A stretch of 64,000 bases of DNA, from positions 2,264,130 through 2,328,129 of the forward strand of contig NW_023503329.1 of the NCBI RefSeq assembly GCF_014529535.1, in the 5' to 3' direction. How positions within the stretch are numbered: position 1 is the stretch's first letter; each line of letters opens with the position of its first letter. This stretch comes from Bradysia coprophila. Lineage: Eukaryota > Arthropoda > Insecta > Diptera > Sciaridae. The notes below the pieces were generated by a model, which saw nothing but the letters and a program-made list of their open reading frames with translations, made no database searches and had not been told where the DNA came from. Made by a program: the position numbers and the translations under genes. Positions 1 to 11,125 of the stretch are shown here, in pieces.

Positions 1-86
1 AACAGAGTTCATTATGTCAGAGCACGAGAACTGTGTAAGAAGACAGAATATTTGAAATATGTTTTGTGACCATAAGTAACGTCTTA

Positions 87-1160
87 CACGGAAAATCCCA
101 ATATGCGTGTGAGATCTATAAGTGGACTTAGCACCCCCATTTTTTGGCATATAGCTGTGTAATGCATATTGCGAAGACTGTAGTTAAAATAGCTGTGTAA
201 CTTATTTTATAGCTGTGAGACGCGTTTCAAATCTATCTCGAGAAATAAAAATTTTTCCTAAACTTTCATGAATTTTGCGGTCACCCATCCAAGTACTAAC
301 CGCGCCCATTGATGCTTAACCTGAGAATCCGACCGTCACCTATGCTGCTGTTCTGCTAATTTTGCTTGTGCTTTAACACGTTCTTATTTCGAAGCGTTGT
401 TACCGCAATATAAATTCTGCAGCTATATTATAAGGCACACAGCCTAATTCAAGTCTGTAGTTTTCTTATTTAGCATTTTTACTTTGGTGAGTTGTCATTG
501 GAGCATTGTTTCAGGTTCTGAAAGAAAGTGAATTGAGACTGCCTGCGTGAAGAATCGCCCATTCAATTGTTTTCTGTGAAATGCCTAGTTTGACATTTGG
601 GAGCAGTTATTTGGCTTAATTCGTTTCTAATGTATTGAAATTTCTGATATATACTGATATATACTTTCATTCGTCTGTGTTTCCACGGATTTTGACTATT
701 GACTATTTTGACTATTCGAGACTATTGAAGAGGTATTTCTATAACCTGACAATCAAGCTTTATTAAAATCAGCCAAGCTATTTTACGATTTTTCTTTATC
801 TGTTAACATTGAGTCCGACCAAGCGTCAGTACGAATCACAACTTGAATGCATGGTCCCATACATTTTCTGATATGCAGCACACAGCTATATTTTTCATAC
901 GTCAAATATGCGTTACACAGCTATGATATAGAGTACACAGCCACAATATGCAAATCCTAGCTATAACATGTGTTGTCGATGCATAATGTAGCTCTGTAAT
1001 CTATAATATAGTTGTGTAACTCACATTGCAGGTAAATAACCAACATTAATAGGATATGCGTTCAGTAGCTATATTTTTATAAGTCTTGCAGCTATATTAT
1101 AAGAACTGCAGCCACATTATAAGTTACACAGCCTTTAACGAAATCCACGATTTTTCCGTG
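87..1160. mobile_element. 1.07 kb TIR element flanked by TA (Tc1/mariner-like, non-autonomous)
   Basis: The left end (87-98, CACGGAAAATCC) is matched in inverted orientation by the right end (1149-1160, GATTTTTCCGTG). Both ends abut a TA dinucleotide (85-86 and 1161-1162), the target duplication typical of Tc1/mariner-type elements. The outer 250 bp on both sides are packed with degenerate CACAGCTAT / ATAGCTGTGT repeats in opposite orientations, so the element could fold extensively. No transposase frame is visible, so it would be non-autonomous. Superfamily is inferred only from the TA flanks. Confidence 0.6.
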
Positions 1161-1487
1161 TAGGATTGATGGTAAGTGAAAACAGAGACATGATATGGCA
1201 GAGAGATGACCTTAGTGAAAATATGGTGACAAGTGAGAACTGCTGTTCACAAAAATCACCAAAATATGAGAAACTAAAGATTCTCTACGGAAATTTGTTA
1301 ATTGACAAAGAAAAGATTTTCTTTGATTGTTTAGTGCGATGTTTTTCCATTGGCTTAGTCGAGATTGGTGAGCGTCATTGCATGAATTTTTCTCTTTATC
1401 AACATTATGTGTCAAAAGGTTACCTAATCTCTCAGATTTTGAGAAAAGTTCGATAAAATAATACTTCGACACTGAACGATAATGCTT

Positions 1488-1608
1488 GTTTTCCACTTAC
1501 CAAAAAAGTACTCCGTGTGAGAGACAAAGTTGAATTTTTCAGTTTTTGCTTTGTTGCTTTTGACGGCTCATGGCTCTCTTACGGAGTATTTTTTATTGAG
1601 TGGAAACC
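1488..1608. mobile_element. Small hairpin MITE
   Basis: Arms of about 34 bp (1489-1523 and 1574-1607) are near-perfect inverted repeats running from TTTTCCACTTAC through ACTCCGT to GAGAG, with about 50 bp between them. The structure is that of a miniature inverted-repeat element. No target duplication is clear and there is no coding potential. Confidence 0.55.
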
Positions 1609-1794
1609 ACATTTAAGGTTCACTTACTTTTAGTTACTTCCACTGCTAATTTAACTTCATAATAATAGGAGCTGTCACCTATGCTATATCGATGTGTCGA
1701 TTGAACCTAACTTGAAAATAAAATCGAACCTGAAATGAGCATTGATGAACCTGAAATGACCTGAAACCGGAATATAATAATCAGACCAAATCAA

Positions 1795-2070
1795 GAAATT
1801 GATTTTTGAAATTATTTCGAATGTCTCGAATTGAGAATTTCAAGAAAATTCTTGAAAAATCCAGAAATTCTTGGAAGTTCATGTGATTATTGAAAGTTTT
1901 TGAAAATCTCGAATTTGCAATTCTTCAAAATGTTCTAAAATTGAAGAATTTTCGAGTATTTTCAAGAATTTAAATTCTTGAAAAATCCTGAAATTTTCGA
2001 AAATTACAGAAATTCTTGATCATTCTCGAAATTCTCGAAAAATTCCTGAAAATTTTCAAATCTGAAACCT
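1795..2070. repeat. Degenerate AT-rich repeat of TCTTGAAAA / GAAATTC units
   Basis: About 270 bp consists of overlapping imperfect copies of short units such as TTCTTGAAAAATCC and GAAATTCTCGAAAA, on both strands. It is followed at about 2,100-2,260 by several CAGGTGA/TCACCTG words. It looks like decayed simple-sequence or satellite-like DNA. No gene is supported here. Confidence 0.4.
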
Positions 2071-3090
2071 GGACAGAAAATTCATTATGAAAATGTCCGA
2101 TTTATCTGACTTGGTAGATTTGAATAAAACCATGCTCAGGTCATGTTGTCTTTCTAAAATCACCTGACTTGAACATTCAGGTGAAACTAGTATCAGGTGT
2201 GAAAAATTCAGGTGACTATGTTGATTCAGGAAGTATGGGACGGGACACCTGAACTTTCAGAAAAATAAGATTCACGAAGGAGCGATGTGCAGGCGCTCTG
2301 ATTTTATTCATATTTGAATTTCCAGGAAAATGCAATGAAATGCGACGATTTTCAGCTGGTACACTCACACAAACAAAACTGGTTTACTCGGGTTTAACAG
2401 TACACGGTCGTAGTAGTGGTAGAACGATATAAACATGTATAACCGTTTAGCAAGTTTTGTTACTATGAGTGCATCAGCTGAAAATCACCTGAAGCAAATT
2501 TCGGCTGAAAATTGATTGCCCTTTACTGTATGTTATTTTTAGCAGAGCGACATATGTAGGGCCTTGCTTATGGGCTAAGTGTGATAGACTCTTAGCGCTG
2601 AACAAACTACACTTTGACTTATTTAATTCGACAGAACCAAGCAATATTCTTCTACAGAACTTCCACAACATCCTGCGATGGGCGGTTTCCATTTCGGTTC
2701 AAAACACTTGTGTCTTAGTCAATTAAAAATTTGTTTATTACAATAAAAAAATTGAAACAAAAGTTTGGGTTAATTAAAAAAAATGAACAAAAAAGAGTTT
2801 TCCTTAAACATTACAACAAATAAAATTAATTTGTTTAGAGACAACGAAGAAATTGACGATTTTCATCTACCATTAAGTTCCTTCCACAATTTGGAAGGAA
2901 AAAGGCCACTAAGTATTACTCTGAATCAGTTTATGTTTGCGAATTTAAATTTTTTAGTTTTTTTTTTGTTCCTCTACTGGTTTATTAGTTGGTCGGTCAC
3001 ACGCAGTAACATTTTCGTTTTCATTAAAATATTTCGATTTTGTTAACATTGTCACTTCAACACATCCAATCGACTTTTTTCCGTCCCACC
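2071..3090. other. Non-coding stretch downstream of PINCH
   Basis: No gene is supported. The short open frames have no recognisable domain and AT-driven composition. The last 110 bp are probably the 3' untranslated region of the minus-strand PINCH gene. Confidence 0.4.
2981..2986 (-). terminator. Candidate polyadenylation signal of PINCH gene
   Basis: TTTATT on the plus strand reads AATAAA on the minus strand, about 105 bp beyond the PINCH stop codon. Position and hexamer are suitable, but in AT-rich DNA such hexamers are common. Confidence 0.35.
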
Positions 3091-4364
3091 CTAGGCCGCT
3101 TTCTTCATCGTATTCTCATGAGATATACGAAGCCGACGCCGCAGTTCATTCGGAAAACGTTCGTAGCACTTCTTGCACACCGGTTTCTCGTCGTATTCGT
3201 AGAACTTTGACTTTTGCGTCATTTTCATATCGCATACGGAACAAGCGAAATGATGAACACACCAGGACTTGTTAAGTGCGGTGAAAACTGTTCAGAAGGG
3301 AAATCGATTTGTTTTAGTAACATTCACAATGGGATATGGAAATGGACCTTACCATCACCGCCAATGACTTGATTGCATACGAAACACAAATTACCGAACA
3401 ATTGATGGTAATGCGTCTCGCAGTAGGCCAGGCCACGCTTCTCATAATGACGATGGCCCAGAAACGGTTTCTCGCATTTGGCGCAGACAAAGTGCTACAC
3501 AAACAGATTTTAGTTAGCAATGTAGCGAAACCATTACATCGAATCAAAGACAATTTTTACCTCAACATGCCAGTGCTTTCCCAGAGCAGTGACAACTCTT
3601 TCTTCAATCGGACGACGACAAGCTCCACAAATCGGTATGCCCATTTTATCGTGGCAACGCAAGCAATACAATTCATTCATGTCATTTGCCGCAAAGCCCG
3701 GACGACTCTTCACCTCACGGGCAGTCGAGTCCAATTCAACGTTACACGAGGTACAGTTGAAATGGTAGCCGTGATACACTTCACCGCGGAATCGTAACGG
3801 AGCATCATCAATGATGCCACTGAAATGAACATAAAGGATTTTATTTACTTTTACAAAAAAATATCGTCGCATCAACGAGTCCTCGAACACTTACTGGCAC
3901 TTATTACACATGTATTTTCCAAGTCCGACAGCTTTCACTTTGGCATTACATTCATGGCACAGGGCACGATTTTGATTGCGTATGAAACCGCAGTCCGCCA
4001 ATTCATTGGAACACATTTCACATCGGAAGCAGCTGGGATGCCAATTGGCTGCCATCGCTTTGATGACACGACCAATGACGAATTCACCGCACTTGTTGCA
4101 GCACGGCGCAAACAAAACGTGAAAATCTCGTTCACAATACTTTCGTCCCTCGAATTCGTAGAAAATGCCATCCTGGAAGGCACGGAAGCACTGCGCACAA
4201 CTGTCGGAAAATAATTTTGAATAAAATCGAAACCATATTGGATCTAAGCTTCCGACTTACACAAAGCATTGAGTGTGCCATAATTCGCCATTCGAATTGA
4301 CAATCTTTTCGTGAGGCTCGAAGCCTTCCTCACAGCGCGAACAAAACATGTTACCCAGTGACAT
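3091..4364 (-). CDS. stck: PINCH, five-LIM-domain focal adhesion adaptor (steamer duck)
   Basis: Five coding exons, in minus-strand order 4364-4261, 4200-3895, 3819-3561, 3494-3353 and 3287-3091, join in frame with GT/AG sites to give about 335 residues; vertebrate PINCH1 has about 325. It contains five LIM double zinc fingers and little else. Diagnostic PINCH blocks are visible: [15 protein letters not shown] in LIM1, [13 protein letters not shown] in LIM2, [11 protein letters not shown] in LIM3, [15 protein letters not shown] and [10 protein letters not shown] in LIM4, and [12 protein letters not shown] in LIM5. In the known family LIM1 binds the ankyrin repeats of integrin-linked kinase, forming the ILK-PINCH-parvin complex at integrin adhesions and muscle attachments. 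LIM3 has a roughly nine-residue insertion before LYCLRC relative to vertebrates, as I recall from fly PINCH. ATG 4364 starts [11 protein letters not shown]; an AG just upstream (about 4374) suggests a separate non-coding first exon. The C-terminus ends [16 protein letters not shown]. Confidence 0.95.
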
Positions 4365-6405
4365 GTTTGGGTTTGGTGTTATTCTGCAAGATAGTGAGTG
4401 TTTGAATTGGTCATTTGATACGGATTTTAGTAATTCGAGATATCCGTGTCTCTCATGTTAATTAGTTTATTGTGTGGTTGTGGTGTGCACTGTACAGGCT
4501 TTCCACTTCATATAAAATGCATCTTCCTGACTCTTTCAACTTTTGAAAAACAATGCGATTCCAACAGTGTGTTCTAAGCACAAGAATTAAATTGTTCTTT
4601 TTACCGCTACAAGTTCTCCTACTTGGGGAGAAGACTTCAAAAATGAGCTGTACCTTCCCAAGTTCTTAAATGAAGTTACGACAAAATTAGAGAACAATTT
4701 CGAGTAATGCAAAATTTTCGTTATTGGAGTGTTGTCAGCACTACTTCCTATAAATGTAAATTTCTGAACGAAGGGATCATATTAATTCAACGTTGCCACA
4801 AGCTCTTATTTTTGCCCAACCGTAGCCTTGAATTATGTCTCCTAATTGAGTCAGTTCAATTATTCCAATTTTTTTTTTATCGGAACAAGCCCGAGTGATG
4901 GTTTCGTAGATCAAATATTTATGATCATAAAACGATATCGTCCTATGGGGTGGTCTGATCTGATCATTTCTTCAGTCAATAATCAAAAACTTGGCTTTCA
5001 AATGGAAGTACTGAAGGTGTAAATTGGACAATAATATTGTGTCGGTATAAATCTTGACTAGACGACTGTCAGTACTTCGATCTGTGGTCTCCTGTCTTTA
5101 AACAGACTTGGCTAACACAAAAACAAGGGATCAGAAGTGCCACATTATTAAGGAAACACACTGAATATTCCGGAGATATTTCAAGTCTTAATTGATTTTG
5201 TTGTACTGGCTTGATGATTATTAACCTTCCATTTAACCTCAGGAATAAACCTCAGCCGAAGACTTCAAACAAACTTGTTGTTTCCTCACATCCTTAACTG
5301 CAGCAAAAAATATAAACAAACATTGTCAGCAAATTTGAAATACTAACAGTGTGGTGCCAGTGAATGTTAAATTGTTCGTTAGCTGGTTAAGTCAATTGTA
5401 TTTCGGAAGTTAAGTGTTTAAAAAAGAACATCTGCTGTAAAATGCCCATATATGGACGGTTTACACGTTCAACAATAATAAATTAGTTCAAAGCAGCGAT
5501 TAATTAATGTGACAACATAACGGCATATTAGTGGGATCAGTGATCAATGTTTTCACAACATGCTTACCCTGTTACTGGGGGCATTTTCTTTACAAAAATT
5601 TCGGACAATATTCAGCTGGAAACGAAAATATAAATAAAGTACCAAAATGGAGCAGAGTTATTTTTTTTACGGTGTGTAGGCGTTGTTGAATGTAACTAGA
5701 AATTCGTTACACAATTTTGATAACACAAAGAAATTGAGGGAAAAACATTTCGTTTAAAACAAATGTAATTGCGTAAATTAACGGAGCACTTACCAAACAA
5801 AAATATAAATTAAAATTTTGTTAAATTAAAATTGAACATAAATCACACCCATTTAGAAGAACTAATAATGACGTCAGTTGTCAAACATCAGTCAAGGAGA
5901 GAGAGATAGTGAGGCAAGGTTTACTTAGATGTTATTAATGTGGATGAGTTCACTTTCCTTTAATCGTTGCGATGTGTTTATACTTTTCAATATGAAAGTA
6001 TACTTTTATTGATAATTTTAACTTTGGCGAAACATTTCATAGTTCAAAGTTAAAGTTCGATTCACAGTCATTTGTTTCGCCCTGTATTCATACCGTTTTG
6101 CTTCCGTTTACTTATAACATGCCTTTGTTCTATTGTTTAATCGCATCTGTGACAGATGATATTACTGTCAAATAAACGGAGTGACTGTGAGAAAGAACTT
6201 ATTTATTACATAAGTAGTTGTTCTGTGAATTTCATTGATACGAGGTGATGTCGAGAATATTACTTTTCATTTTTATCCCTTTTTGACGCATGCGAATACA
6301 CATTTATTTTGTCTTATCATTGACCTGATTAATATTGATATTTGTTTGAAATCGAATTATATAGGATCCAGGATATATTCTTAACAGTAATGAATCAGAA
6401 GAATG
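4365..6405. other. Upstream region of PINCH, no coding gene seen
   Basis: A splice-acceptor-like TATCTTGCAG (minus strand) lies immediately before the PINCH start exon, so at least one 5' untranslated exon and the promoter should lie in or beyond this stretch. I could not place them. No protein-coding exon or clear repeat was recognised. Confidence 0.35.
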
Positions 6406-6743
6406 TCTACTCCTAGAGGTGTGCGCCGATCTTAAAATAGTCGGCGGCGGTGCGCCGACTGGTAAGGGATCGGCGGCGGCGCGCCGGAAGAAATTTATAG
6501 TCGGCGGCGGTGCGCCGATAAATTTACAAAAAATCTAAACTTTCGAAAATAATGCAAAAACATTTGAAAAAGCGTGCGCAATCATTTTTCCGAACACTGA
6601 AATCTTACTATCTTGTAATCTGAAGTATCAACCACTTATACAAGGGGAATCAACTGAGGCGTATCTCACCTTTTATATTGTGTACAATGTACAATCACCT
6701 ATTATTTTGAAAACATCTAATTTAATGAATCCAAGAATGATTA

Positions 6744-6874
6744 ATGAGTTTGCGTAAATGACATGTAAGCTATAAGTCAAATTATAATTTGGAAATTTTA
6801 AGTCACATCTTCATACCAGATGTTCTGCAGGCTTCTTATTTCCAACTTATAATTTATGTCATTTACGCAAACTC
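6744..6874. mobile_element. Hairpin MITE nested in the hAT-like element
   Basis: GAGTTTGCGTAAATGACAT at 6746-6764 recurs as its exact inverse at 6856-6874. Partial inverted similarity continues inwards (ATAAGT / ACTTAT). About 90 bp separate the arms. It has no coding potential and lies inside the larger element, so it is either a later insertion or part of that element's own sequence. Confidence 0.5.
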
Positions 6875-7349
6875 ACTACTATTATCTTTCGATTTATGCA
6901 ATAACCGTTCCCGTTGCCTTTAGTCCATCTTCGATGAAGGAGTGAGATCGTAGTAGAAGGTTTTCGCAAATAAGAGATTTAGATAAACTTAAATTTATAA
7001 GTAATAAGTGCATAGACTACGCCAAAATGATTTTTTTTCCCAAATTTTTTAAATAAAGCAGCTAAAAATTGAAAATAAAGATACCGTGTCTCGTCTTTTT
7101 GACGAAAAAACTTGAAACCGGAAAGATTTTCCACTTTATAAATATCTAAAACACGTGATTTGCGCCATTTTCTACCCAAATTCCACATAAGGTTTTAAGT
7201 TTGCCACTTTACAATTACAGTAGTTTTGACTGATTCACTGAATTTTGTTCTCCTTCTTCTTCCTCTTATATGCACAGAAAATAGAGTAACGTACCCAAGA
7301 GTTCACGTTAAGTGAGGATACAGAAAAGACAAATGCTGTTTCGACCTCG

Positions 7350-7411
7350 GGTATCGATGGCGGTCTGGGGCCAGCGTGATCTGACCATCCTCAGTAGTAT
7401 CCATCGATACC
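7350..7411. repeat. Short inverted repeat GGTATCGATGG / CCATCGATACC
   Basis: Perfect 11-bp inverted arms lie about 40 bp apart, just upstream of the LINE remnant and inside the hAT-like element. It may be the edge of a further small element. Nothing else supports a function. Confidence 0.3.
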
Positions 7412-7456
7412 CTTCCCAAGACAGCAGCAAACTTTTTCTTTGGACTAGTATTTATA

Positions 7457-7570
7457 TGGCGACCATATAAAAGACGAGCTATAGGTAGACCACCAGAGAG
7501 ATGGACAAACGGAATTAAGAATATTGCAGGTACAAACTGGCAGCAAATGGCAATGGATAGCAGTGGATAG
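7457..7570 (+). pseudogene. Remnant of LINE reverse-transcriptase C-terminus
   Basis: The frame starting at 7457 reads WRPYKRRAIGRPPERW then TNGIKNIAGTNWQQMA before a stop at 7568-7570. The R-GRPPERW-x2-I-x-AGTNW-Q pattern is the conserved tail found after the polymerase domain in many insect non-LTR retrotransposon proteins. It is only about 37 residues and upstream polymerase motifs are absent, so this is a dead fragment. The run of GAA repeats just after it (7587-7598) could be part of the old 3' tail. Confidence 0.6.
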
Positions 7571-8085
7571 AAACAGGCTGAAAAAGAAGAAGAAGAAGTA
7601 TTTAAAAATATGCATAAAACACTTGCCATCTACTGATAGAAATAGGATACGTTATAGAAAGCTACTTCGAAGATAACCCTATCGTAGCATCAGAAACAAA
7701 ATCACCGTCGTACAGTGCAAGTAAGAAGAAAAACCCAAAGTTTCAACAAAAATTTTTTAACAAAAAACTCCTTTCTACGCATATAGAAACATAGCAGCAT
7801 ATAGAAACCTGACTTATAAATTAAGAGCGATAAACATTTGCTAAAACCTTGTACATGTACTCAGGCACACACTTTTGTATAGATTTTTCAATTTAAGTTT
7901 ATATTTATTGTCGCCCATTAAAATTTCTGAAAGCACTAAACGTATAAAATTTCGGCGCGACGAAAATACAATCGGCGGCGGCGGCGGCGTGAGCTATTAT
8001 TTTTCGGCGGCGGCGCGCCGAAAATTTAGCAAAAAATCGGCGGCGCGCCGGCGTAAAATCGGCGGTGCACACCTCTATCTACTCC

Positions 8086-9361
8086 TCTCATTGACAGATC
8101 GAACTTTGTTGAGGAACACTGGAGAGCTTTTTCTTGCTCGTCAATGCTGTCAAGGTTCTTTCAGTACCTTGAATGCTGTTCGATCGAGATTATAAATAGG
8201 AAGTAAAGTATGGAGTGTTAAAAGTGCGAAACAAAAAAAAACTAGGTCCCACCCTATGGGCGGGTCAGGTCCCTTGACTGACACTTTTCTAAATTAATTT
8301 TTGACGTATTCATAAAAACTTGTCACATTTAATACATAATATATTTACTATATTAATGACTCCACGCAAATGACAGTAAAATTTGACTAAAACAAAATTT
8401 CTTGGAAACCATCGAGCGTAAAGTGGAATGATTTTTGACCACTTTTTGAGCTCTCAATTAATTTTCTTATAAATTTTCAATTTTCAAGATTTTCAATCAA
8501 CCTAAAATCATAAATAAAAAATATGACTCGTGTAGATTCCCACTCATATGATTGCCTTTTTGTTACATCAGAGTAGATGCGAAGTTTGTTTTGTGAATGT
8601 GGAACGAGGACTTTTTCACAAAATAAAAAAGTGCGATAGATGTTCGTCTCTTACACTTTTGCGTAAAAAAAGGAAGTCACCCAGTACTTAATATAAACTT
8701 AACTCAATTAAAGTTTGAATTTGGTTAGCATTCCACAGTTTTAATTGTTCCACATCGTTCCACATGTTTTCAACAAAAGAAGCGTAAAGAGTGTTGTTTC
8801 ACTCACACGTACGTGTGGCATTAAAGAAACGAAAAGAGAAACGCTACTTCTATGTGGTGGAATACGTGTGGAACAAATAAAACGAAAGAAACAATCGAAA
8901 CCTACCAAAATTATATTCTTATGATGAGATGAGTTTACGTTCACATGGTGACATGGTAATAAATGAACTTTATTAGTTTTTGGGTCATCGTTCAACATAA
9001 CTCAGTTTACCAATATTTTTGGTAAATTGGTACCAATTTCGACTCTATAATGGTAAAGGGATTAAAAATATTTGTAAAAGGAGAAATTTATTGGTAGACC
9101 GACAATTCACAAAACCTTCAATCGTAAAATATTTTACAATATTCTCTTTGAGTCATTTAATTCCATGTATTTAAAAAAATCTTCAGAAATTAGATGAGAT
9201 AATTCATCTTATATTGCCTGCAAAAATTTAATTTTTTTATTAAAATTTCTTACACTTTTTAATCAAAGTGTGCAAATTTGATAACAGGCATTTTGCTGGT
9301 GTATGATGTGGTTGTATAGGGAGTAAGAAACTACCTACTTGATAAATGACAAACAACTTCA
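8086..9361. other. Non-coding AT-rich stretch
   Basis: No gene or clear transposon boundary was found. The segment AATTCCATGTATTTAAAAAA near 9,163 has a close direct counterpart near 11,320 on the other side of the retrotransposon, suggesting both flanks contain related old repeat sequence. Confidence 0.3.
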
Positions 9362-9471
9362 AAGTCAGCTATCAAAGTTGTTAGTCAACTATCAAGTTGT
9401 TAGTCAACTATCAAGTTGTTAGTCAACTATCAAGTTGTTAGTCAAATATCAAGTTGTTAGTCAACTATCAA
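9362..9471. repeat. Tandem 19-bp repeat
   Basis: The unit TTGTTAGTCAACTATCAAG is repeated about five to six times head to tail with few differences. The array ends about 25 bp before the LINE target duplication. It is a local minisatellite and contains the self-complementary word TAGTCAACTA. Confidence 0.85.
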
Positions 9472-9494
9472 ACTATCACTGATAGTTGGGCATC

Positions 9495-11125
9495 GAATGA
9501 TGAAATTATTCTTCCTACCAACACATTACCAAACAAAATCAAATTTCATCAAATTGGACTTGGACTTGAATCTGTGGTATCTGGACGATGGTACTGTTGC
9601 TGGAAAACCGGAAGACGTTTTGAAAGCTTTGAATGTGATAATCGAAAAAGCAAATGAAATCGGCTTGGAACTGAATTTTCGAAAATGCGAATTATCCATA
9701 TTGGGTCCATACAATGACGATCAGAGAACTAGAATTATGCAACAGTTCCAAGACTTGTCTCCAGGCATACAAGAGATGAAAATTTGCAATTCGTTCCTTC
9801 TCGGTAATCCACTTACCGAACAATCAGCAACCGTTTGTTTAGACCGAAAAATCAACGATCTGCAACGTCTTGCCGAAAGATTACAAAAAATCAGTAGACA
9901 CAGTGCTTACTTTCTTCTAAAAGTATCGATTTCGACACCACGTTTGATCTTTTTCCTTGGTGGAAATCCGATGTGGAAAAACGTTTCCGGCCTACAACGT
10001 TACGATGAGATTCTTAAAGACACTCTGGAATCGATTATGAATGTTCAATTGACGGCTAACGCCTGGTCCGAATCATCCTTACCTATTAAACGAGGCGGAA
10101 TTGGAATCAGACATTCAACCGAAATAGCATTGCCCTGCTTTTTGTCATCGATTTATGAAGTCTCCGATTTGGTGGACAGTTTGTTATCTGAACCTTACCG
10201 ACAAATTGATCCAGCACTGTTGGAGGCAGAAAAAATTTGGTCCGAAAAGTTTGGTGATCTTCCCGAAAAACATCTACGAAATATTCAATCAATCTGGGAG
10301 TCAAAGGAAATAGATCACAAAATTAATTTCCTGGGTGGTTTGTTGAAACATAAAACTAATGAAGCTCGTTTCAAAGCAAACGCCGTACGTGAATCAGGTG
10401 CTTGGCTCAATGTATTACCATCTCCGCAACTTGGAACATATTTAACAAACGATGAGTTTCGTGTTGCATTGTCGTTACGACTTGGTGCACCAATCGTTCA
10501 GCCTCATGTCTGTATTTGTGGAGACAAGGTCAATAAATATGGGTACCATGGTTTGTCGTGTATCAAAGCGAGTGGTACGAATTCACGTCATGCAAGTGGA
10601 AATAACATCCTACAACGAGCATTGAAATCGGGAGCAATTCCGGCTATTCTTGAAGCGCCAGGATGTTCCAGACCCGATGGGAAAAAACCGGACGGATTAA
10701 CACTAATACCGTGGGCGAGAGGAAAATCGTTGCTGTGGGATTTTACTTGTGGCGATACGTTTGCTCCTTCGTACTTAAATTCTTCGTCACGAAATGCTGG
10801 TTCTGTAGCAAGGAGAGCTGAGGCTAAAAAGATAGATCATTACTCTCACTTGGCAAGCCAGTTTATTTTTATCCCAGTCGCTACTGAGACATCTGGTGTT
10901 TTCGGAAAGTTGGGATTGGAATTGATAAAGAAAATCGGAAGCAAAATCACGGAATATACAAACGAAAAGCGTGCGACGTCGTATCTAATTCAACGAATTA
11001 GTATCGCTATCCAGAAGGGGAATGTAGCATCGATTTTGGGAACTATTCCGCCTTCGAAGGACTTAAGTGAAATATTCTATATGTAAATTCAAATAATACG
11101 GAAATAAATAAATGAATGATGAAAT
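9495..11125 (+). mobile_element. 5'-truncated non-LTR retrotransposon with 12-bp target duplication
   Basis: GAATGATGAAAT occurs at 9495-9506 and again at 11114-11125, flanking the insert 9507-11113. The insert ends in an A-rich tail (AAATAATACGGAAATAAATA) after the stop codon, which with the duplication and the missing 5' half indicates target-primed reverse transcription. Removing the insert and one copy leaves an uninterrupted site in which GGGCAT and ATGCCC face each other, so the target was the loop of a small palindrome. The coding part is described separately. Confidence 0.8.
9497..11086 (+). CDS. Reverse transcriptase C-terminal half with zinc finger and restriction-like endonuclease
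   Basis: 529 residues without a stop. The polymerase active-site box WYLDDGT is at residues 27-33 (Asp30, Asp31), followed by the palm/thumb region (NFRKCELSILG). Polymerase motifs that should precede YLDDG are missing, so it cannot be a complete enzyme. A CxC-x9-H-x3-C finger (Cys339, Cys341, His351, Cys355) is followed by ...SRPDGKKPDGL...WDFTC (Asp399, Asp415). This RT, CCHC finger, nuclease order is that of R2-type non-LTR elements with a restriction-like endonuclease; I did not assign a clade. The intact frame suggests a recent insertion. The first ATG (9497) lies within the duplicated target site, so the apparent start is host-derived. It is not obviously domesticated. Confidence 0.8.
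   Translation: MMKLFFLPTHYQTKSNFIKLDLDLNLWYLDDGTVAGKPEDVLKALNVIIEKANEIGLELNFRKCELSILGPYNDDQRTRIMQQFQDLSPGIQEMKICNSFLLGNPLTEQSATVCLDRKINDLQRLAERLQKISRHSAYFLLKVSISTPRLIFFLGGNPMWKNVSGLQRYDEILKDTLESIMNVQLTANAWSESSLPIKRGGIGIRHSTEIALPCFLSSIYEVSDLVDSLLSEPYRQIDPALLEAEKIWSEKFGDLPEKHLRNIQSIWESKEIDHKINFLGGLLKHKTNEARFKANAVRESGAWLNVLPSPQLGTYLTNDEFRVALSLRLGAPIVQPHVCICGDKVNKYGYHGLSCIKASGTNSRHASGNNILQRALKSGAIPAILEAPGCSRPDGKKPDGLTLIPWARGKSLLWDFTCGDTFAPSYLNSSSRNAGSVARRAEAKKIDHYSHLASQFIFIPVATETSGVFGKLGLELIKKIGSKITEYTNEKRATSYLIQRISIAIQKGNVASILGTIPPSKDLSEIFYM

Larger units (their letters stand above)
6414..8077. mobile_element. hAT-like element with 8-bp target duplication and GC-rich subterminal repeats
   Basis: Termini are inverted: TAGAGGTGTGC at the left (6414-6424) and GCACACCTCTA at the right (8067-8077). 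Both sides are flanked by the same 8 bp, TCTACTCC (6406-6413 and 8078-8085). An 8-bp duplication and an AGAGGTG-type terminus are hallmarks of the hAT superfamily. Inside each end lie several copies of a GC-rich palindromic word, TCGGCGGCGGTGCGCCGA and variants (6418-6520 and 7970-8065), very unlike the AT-rich surroundings. No transposase is recognisable. The interior carries a hairpin element and a LINE fragment, so this is a non-autonomous, nested element of 1,664 bp. Confidence 0.8.

Noticed and set aside
3314..4214. Long plus-strand and alternative-frame open frames over the PINCH gene
   Set aside because: They are shadows of LIM exons; only the minus-strand frames give zinc-finger spacing and PINCH identity.
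9362..9471. Tandem 19-bp repeats as a possible CRISPR-like array
   Set aside because: Units are contiguous with no spacers; an ordinary minisatellite.
9497..11086. Domesticated reverse transcriptase gene
   Set aside because: Flanking target duplications and the A-rich tail show a simple truncated insertion; no sign of host promoter or introns.
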